Below the pieces are notes generated by a model that saw nothing but the letters and a program-made list of their open reading frames with translations, ran no database searches and was not told where the DNA came from. From assembly GCF_009760925.1 (NCBI RefSeq), contig NZ_VRLV01000002.1, forward strand, positions 1,116,001 to 1,180,000: 64,000 nt of DNA, written 5' to 3'. The DNA comes from Nonomuraea typhae. GTDB lineage: Bacteria > Actinomycetota > Actinomycetes > Streptosporangiales > Streptosporangiaceae. How positions within the stretch are numbered: position 1 is the first letter of the stretch; each line of letters begins with the position of its first letter. Below, piece by piece: positions 60,450 to 64,000 of the stretch. The position numbers and the translations under genes are program-made.

Positions 60450-61696
60450 CCCTTGATTGTCTCAGGCAGCCGCTCCCGGACGGCCTTGGGCAGGCGCTCG
60501 TCCTCCAGGTAGCGGTTGCGCCCGGCGTACAGGCCCGTGAAGAGCTGCAGGACGAGGACGCCGAAGATCAGCGCGTACGGCAGGGCCCACCCGCCGGTCG
60601 TCTGGTGGAGGACGCCGACGACCAGGGGGCCGGCGCCGGCGATGAGGTAGCCGGCGCTCTGCCCGAAGGCGGACAGGGCGGCGGTGGCCTCCGGGGTGCG
60701 GGTGCGCAGGGCGAGCATCATGAGCGCCAGCGGGAAGGAGCCCATGCCGACGGCGACGAAGACCACCCACACGAGCGCGGTCGAGGCGGGGGCGAACCAG
60801 AGGCCGGCGAAGCCGATGACGTAGGCGACGACGAGGCCGACCACGACGGGGCGCTGGTCGCCGAAGCGGGAGGCGACGGCCGGGACCAGCATGGAGACGG
60901 GGATGTTCAGCGCGGTGAACACGCCGAGGATCATGCCGGCCTGGCCGGTGGTGTAGCCGCTGTCGGTGAGGATGGTGGCGAGCCAGCCGAACATGATGTA
61001 AGCGATCATCGACTGGGTGCCGAAGTACAGGGCGACCATCCAGGCCAGCTTGCTCCTGAGCAGGCGCTTCGGCCCGGCGTCCGCGCTGCCGGCGGTGCGC
61101 TCGGGCTCGCTGCGCAGCAGCGCCAGCCACGGGATGACGGCGATGGCGGCCAGCGCCGCCCACACGCCGAGCGCGATGTGCCAGTCTCCGCCGGCGGCCC
61201 GCTCGATCGGCACGGTGGCCGCCGCCGCGAGCATGGTGCCGGCGGCCAGGGAGGTGGTGTAGACGGTGGTCATGATCCCGGTCTTGGCCGGGAAGTGGCG
61301 CTTGATCAGCGTCGGGATGAGGACGTTGCCGATCGCGCCGCCCGACAGCGCGACGGCGCTGGTCAGCAGGAAGATCGGCGCGGACTCGACGAGGCTGCGC
61401 ACGAGCAGGCCGACGCCCAGGAGAACCAGGGCGAGGACGAGCAGCCGGTGCTCGCCGAGCCTCCTGGCCATGGCCGGGGTGACGGCGCCGACGGTCGCGA
61501 ACGCGAGCACCGGTAGGGTGGTGAGCAACCCCGTTCCCACGCTGGACATGCCGAGGCTGCCGGCCAGCTGGTCGAGGAGGGGTCCGACGCTGGTGACGGC
61601 GGTGCGCAGGTTGAGCGCCGCGAGGACGATTCCCAGCACGAGCAGCCAGGCGAGGGGTGCGGTTCTGCCTCTGGACTCTTGGGCCACCACGCTCAT
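60446..61696 (-). CDS. MFS transporter of the CynX/NimT type
   Basis: 416 residues, twelve membrane segments. The start APLAWLLVLGIVLAALNLRTAVTSVGPLLDQLAGSLGMS is characteristic of the CynX/NimT family, which includes cyanate and nitroimidazole transporters. GGAGG precedes ATG 61696. First gene of the MFS-AlaX pair. Confidence 0.92.
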   Translation of the reverse strand: MSVVAQESRGRTAPLAWLLVLGIVLAALNLRTAVTSVGPLLDQLAGSLGMSSVGTGLLTTLPVLAFATVGAVTPAMARRLGEHRLLVLALVLLGVGLLVRSLVESAPIFLLTSAVALSGGAIGNVLIPTLIKRHFPAKTGIMTTVYTTSLAAGTMLAAAATVPIERAAGGDWHIALGVWAALAAIAVIPWLALLRSEPERTAGSADAGPKRLLRSKLAWMVALYFGTQSMIAYIMFGWLATILTDSGYTTGQAGMILGVFTALNIPVSMLVPAVASRFGDQRPVVVGLVVAYVIGFAGLWFAPASTALVWVVFVAVGMGSFPLALMMLALRTRTPEATAALSAFGQSAGYLIAGAGPLVVGVLHQTTGGWALPYALIFGVLVLQLFTGLYAGRNRYLEDERLPKAVRERLPETIKG

Positions 61697-61791
61697 GCCG
61701 GGAAATCCTCCAATCATGGGACGAATCAACGTGCACCATAACAGGACCAAAAGTCGGCTTTATTCCTGACCGTTAAGAGAAGAGACCCGGC

Positions 61792-62172
61792 TCACACCGG
61801 CCGGCGACGCAGCCAGAACAGCCCGACCAAGGGCAGCACGAGCGGGATGAACAGATACCCGCGCCCGAACGCCGACCACACCGTGTCATGCGGGAACGCC
61901 GCCGGATCGGCCAGGCTCACCGTGCCCACCACCAGCACGCCGGCCAGCTCGATGACCAACGACACCAGCGCCAGCCGCCGCGCCCCGCGCCACAGGGCCA
62001 CGGTCAGCAGGATGTAGACCGCCGCCGCGAACGCCGACAGCGAGTAGGCCAGCGGCGCCTCGGCGAACCGCCCCGCGATCTGCACCGTCGCCCGCGCCCC
62101 CGCGGCCAGCGCGAAAAGCCCGTAGACGGCGATCAGCACCCGCCCCGGACCGGTCCCGAGCGGTGTGCTCAC
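61792..62172 (-). CDS. Four-TM membrane protein, unknown function
   Basis: 126 residues with four hydrophobic segments and a basic C-terminus (LVGLFWLRRRPV). It resembles integral membrane proteins found singly in many actinomycetes; no function is known. GTG 62172 overlaps the stop of the preceding gene (GTGA). Confidence 0.8.
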   Translation of the reverse strand: MSTPLGTGPGRVLIAVYGLFALAAGARATVQIAGRFAEAPLAYSLSAFAAAVYILLTVALWRGARRLALVSLVIELAGVLVVGTVSLADPAAFPHDTVWSAFGRGYLFIPLVLPLVGLFWLRRRPV

Positions 62173-62534
62173 GCCTGCCCCTGCCAGATCTGCACCAGCC
62201 GGGCGGTCATCACCGCGATCGCGAACCCGGCCACCGCCAGGATCCCCGGCCCCCACCGGCTCCGCTCGGCCAGCGCCAGGAAGACCCCGGCGGGCGGGAT
62301 GATCGCCTCCCCGCCGAGATAGCCGAAGAGCGTCCCCTTGGACACGTGCGCGCCCTCGCCGCCGGCCACCGCCGCGATCACGAACCCGGCCTGCACCAGG
62401 ACGGCGAGCTCCAGCACGCCGAACCCCACCAGCAGCACCATCCCCATGGCCCGGTTGCGGAACGCGCTGACCAGGCTCGCCAGCATCAGCAGCACGGCGA
62501 GGGCGATGACGACGGTGGCGACGGTGGTGTTCAT
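62169..62534 (-). CDS. Three- or four-TM membrane protein, unknown function
   Basis: 121 residues, hydrophobic throughout (VATVVIALAVLLMLASLVSAF, GMVLLVGFGVLELAVLVQAGFVIAAVAG, GILAVAGFAIAVMTARLV). Translationally coupled to the next gene; the two may form one membrane complex. ATG 62534. Divergent from the DUF523 gene across 113 bp. Confidence 0.8.
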   Translation of the reverse strand: MNTTVATVVIALAVLLMLASLVSAFRNRAMGMVLLVGFGVLELAVLVQAGFVIAAVAGGEGAHVSKGTLFGYLGGEAIIPPAGVFLALAERSRWGPGILAVAGFAIAVMTARLVQIWQGQA

Positions 62535-62647
62535 CGCGGAAAAGGCTACCGCCGCCCATCGACGGTCCGCCCGGCGACGCCGCACAAGCCCGCCCCGCCG
62601 TGCAAGCCGCAAACCACCCGTGCCGAAGGCCGCATAGGATCGGCCAC

Positions 62648-63142
62648 GTGGAAAGGATCCTCGTCAGCGCCTGTCTCATGGGCCGCAAGGTGCGCTACGA
62701 CGGCGGTGCCAAGACCAGCGCCGACGCCCACCTGGCAGCCTGGCGTGAGGAGGGCCGCCTGGTGGTGTTCTGCCCGGAGGTCGAGGGCGGCCTGCCCACC
62801 CCGCGCCCGGCCGCCGAGATCGAGGGCGGGGCCGGCGGCGACGCCGTGCTCTCCGGCGCGGCCCGCGTCCTGACCACCGAGGGCGGCGACGTCACGGCCG
62901 AGTTCCTGTCGGGCGCCCAGGCCGCGCTCGCCGTCGCCCAGTCCTTCGGCGTACGGCTGGCGGTCCTGAAGGAGGGCAGCCCGTCCTGCGGTCCGTTGTC
63001 CATCTACGACGGCACGTTCCGCGGCAGGCGCACCCCCGGCCACGGCGTCACCGCCGCGCTGCTCGGGCTCCACGGCATCAAGGTGTTCTCCGAGGAGCAC
63101 ATCCCCGAGGCCGCGTCCTACTTGCGGTCCCTGGAGGCGTAG
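62648..63142 (+). CDS. DUF523 family protein
   Basis: 164 residues: RILVSACLMGRKVRYDGG at the start, VFCPEVEGGLPTPRPAAEI, and LAVLKEGSPSCGPLSIYDGTFRGRRTPGHGVTAALL, the fully conserved DUF523 blocks with Cys residues. Function unknown. GTG start. Overlaps the convergent membrane-protein gene by 25 bp. Confidence 0.93.
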   Translation: MERILVSACLMGRKVRYDGGAKTSADAHLAAWREEGRLVVFCPEVEGGLPTPRPAAEIEGGAGGDAVLSGAARVLTTEGGDVTAEFLSGAQAALAVAQSFGVRLAVLKEGSPSCGPLSIYDGTFRGRRTPGHGVTAALLGLHGIKVFSEEHIPEAASYLRSLEA

Positions 63143-63477
63143 AGCGCGCCGCCCAGCCCGAGCGCCAGCAGCACCGCCATGACCCGGTGATACCACTCGG
63201 TCAGCGGCGGGCTCTCCCCCGGTGACAACGCCAGCGCGAGCACCCCGAGCAGCACCCCGCCCAGCGCCCCCGCGTAGGCGTACGCCAGCCCGTTCCACGC
63301 CCAGGGCGCGATCCTGATGGCGCCGTACCCACCGGCCAGCAGCCCGCTGCCGCACACGATCTCCACCACGACGGCGGGGGCGATCACCGGCTGCCCCCAG
63401 ATCCCGCTGTGCAGCGCCGCGAACCCGAACATCACCGCCGCCAGCACCACGGCCATCACACCCAGCGCTTTCCACAT
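63118..63477 (-). CDS. Small membrane protein, unknown function
   Basis: 119 residues with four hydrophobic segments (MAVVLAAVMFGFAAL, PAVVVEIVCGSGLLAGGYGAI, LAYAYAGALGGVLLGVLALAL, VMAVLLALGLGGALYA). No family recognised. Lies 34 bp after the TetR gene on the same strand and may be its target or cotranscribed. Confidence 0.8.
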   Translation of the reverse strand: MWKALGVMAVVLAAVMFGFAALHSGIWGQPVIAPAVVVEIVCGSGLLAGGYGAIRIAPWAWNGLAYAYAGALGGVLLGVLALALSPGESPPLTEWYHRVMAVLLALGLGGALYASRDRK

Positions 63478-63511
63478 GCTTCCACGCTGCCACCGGGACG
63501 GCGGGGCCGAA

Positions 63512-64000
63512 TCATCCCCCGGAAGGCGTCGGCGCTACATCCGCGGCGGTAGCCAGCATCTTGCGCACCACGGCGATCACCGCGTCGATGGTCACCTGCG
63601 CCTCGTCCTCGGACTCGCAGGCCGCCACCTCCCGCCCCGACTCGCCCATGACCGTGGTCAGCAGCACCACGAGCACGTGGCTCTCCCGGCTGTCGTCGAG
63701 GCCGAGCAGCCGCTTGTTGCCGCCGATCCAGTCCCAGCCGCGCTGGCGCCGCAACGTGGTGAACTCCGCGGGCCCGTCGTTCTCCAGGAACAGCCGGGCC
63801 ACGTCCCGCTGCTCCCACGAACCCTCCAGATAGGCCCGCGCCCCGGCCAGGAACCGCTCGGTGGTCCCCTTGGCCGCCTTGGCCGCCTTGGCGGTGCGGT
63901 CCTCCTGGTTGCGCATGAACTGCTCCCACAACGCCAGGAACAGCCCCGGTTTCCCGCCGAAGTGGTGATAGAGGCTCCCGACACTGATCTTGGAGGCGTC
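63512..64000 (-). CDS. TetR-family regulator (N-terminus beyond the right edge)
   Basis: 162 residues in the window. It opens inside the HTH (DASKISVGSLYHHFGGKPGLFLALWEQFMRNQ) and continues with a helical ligand domain that ends APTPSGG. The start codon lies outside the window. Confidence 0.88.
   Translation of the reverse strand, partial: DASKISVGSLYHHFGGKPGLFLALWEQFMRNQEDRTAKAAKAAKGTTERFLAGARAYLEGSWEQRDVARLFLENDGPAEFTTLRRQRGWDWIGGNKRLLGLDDSRESHVLVVLLTTVMGESGREVAACESEDEAQVTIDAVIAVVRKMLATAADVAPTPSGG

Overview
The window is 64 kb of high-GC DNA with the stamp of a filamentous actinomycete. Genes are dense and strongly biased to G/C at third codon positions, GTG starts and 4-bp stop/start overlaps are common, and there are XRE-DUF397 regulator pairs, F420-dependent enzymes, an AfsR/SARP regulator, ECF41-type sigma factors and PASTA-less membrane Ser/Thr kinases. 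The family content and a repeat found beside tRNA-Ala genes fit Streptosporangiaceae (for example Nonomuraea), but the genus is inference. No replication origin, rRNA, prophage or CRISPR array was seen.

Layout. 1-10 kb is mostly housekeeping: ftsH with an anchored partner, a DUF3616 protein, an MFS/peptidyl-tRNA hydrolase pair, a GlxA-type regulator, an isomerase/oxidoreductase pair and an AIM24 protein. 10-20 kb holds a TetR/SDR divergon, a DUF4097 lipoprotein, a large AfsR-type activator divergent from a 14-TM exporter with textbook SARP heptamer repeats between them, a GH71 alpha-1,3-glucanase and a phytase-esterase-like secreted protein. 20-29 kb carries a two-component system, a secreted protein, two convergent paralogous membrane kinases and an ArsR-like/MFS operon under a 32-bp perfect palindrome. 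29-36 kb is an accessory patch: XRE/DUF397, a broken conjugative-translocase fragment, a TauE-like permease, a P450, a VapBC-like module, and then about 1.3 kb of gene debris (DUF5615, DUF433, Nudix and DUF5919 remnants) ending at a tRNA-Ala(GGC).

36-39 kb contains the most unusual locus: a probable tRNA-dependent cyclodipeptide synthase with a non-standard active-site signature, followed 35 bp later by a four-EF-hand calcium-binding protein, then a convergent von Willebrand A lipoprotein. 39-53 kb returns to chromosome-like content: a second GlxA regulator, a methyltransferase, a hydrolase, a complete formamide/short-amide utilisation cluster (amide sensor, fmdB, amiS, fmdA, MarR), F420/flavin enzymes, a RmlD-like reductase with an in-frame triplication, a CPBP protease, and a two-component system whose regulator has lost its DNA-binding domain. 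53-56 kb has a carotenoid oxygenase under a TetR repressor and a HAD phosphatase. 56-58 kb has a HicB-like gene pair with a clear operator and a second tRNA-Ala(GGC) with the same 3' flank as the first. 58-64 kb has an ECF41-like sigma factor, an MFS-AlaX-HTH-ClpN gene string with a 45-bp composite palindrome, small membrane proteins, a DUF523 protein and a TetR regulator cut by the right edge.

Regulatory reading. Many regulator genes here start within 6-8 nt of a good -10 box (27481, 39450, 51564, 59583 and others), so leaderless transcripts with operators laid over the promoter appear to be the usual design. All assignments rest on reading translated sequence and motifs by eye; no database search was possible.
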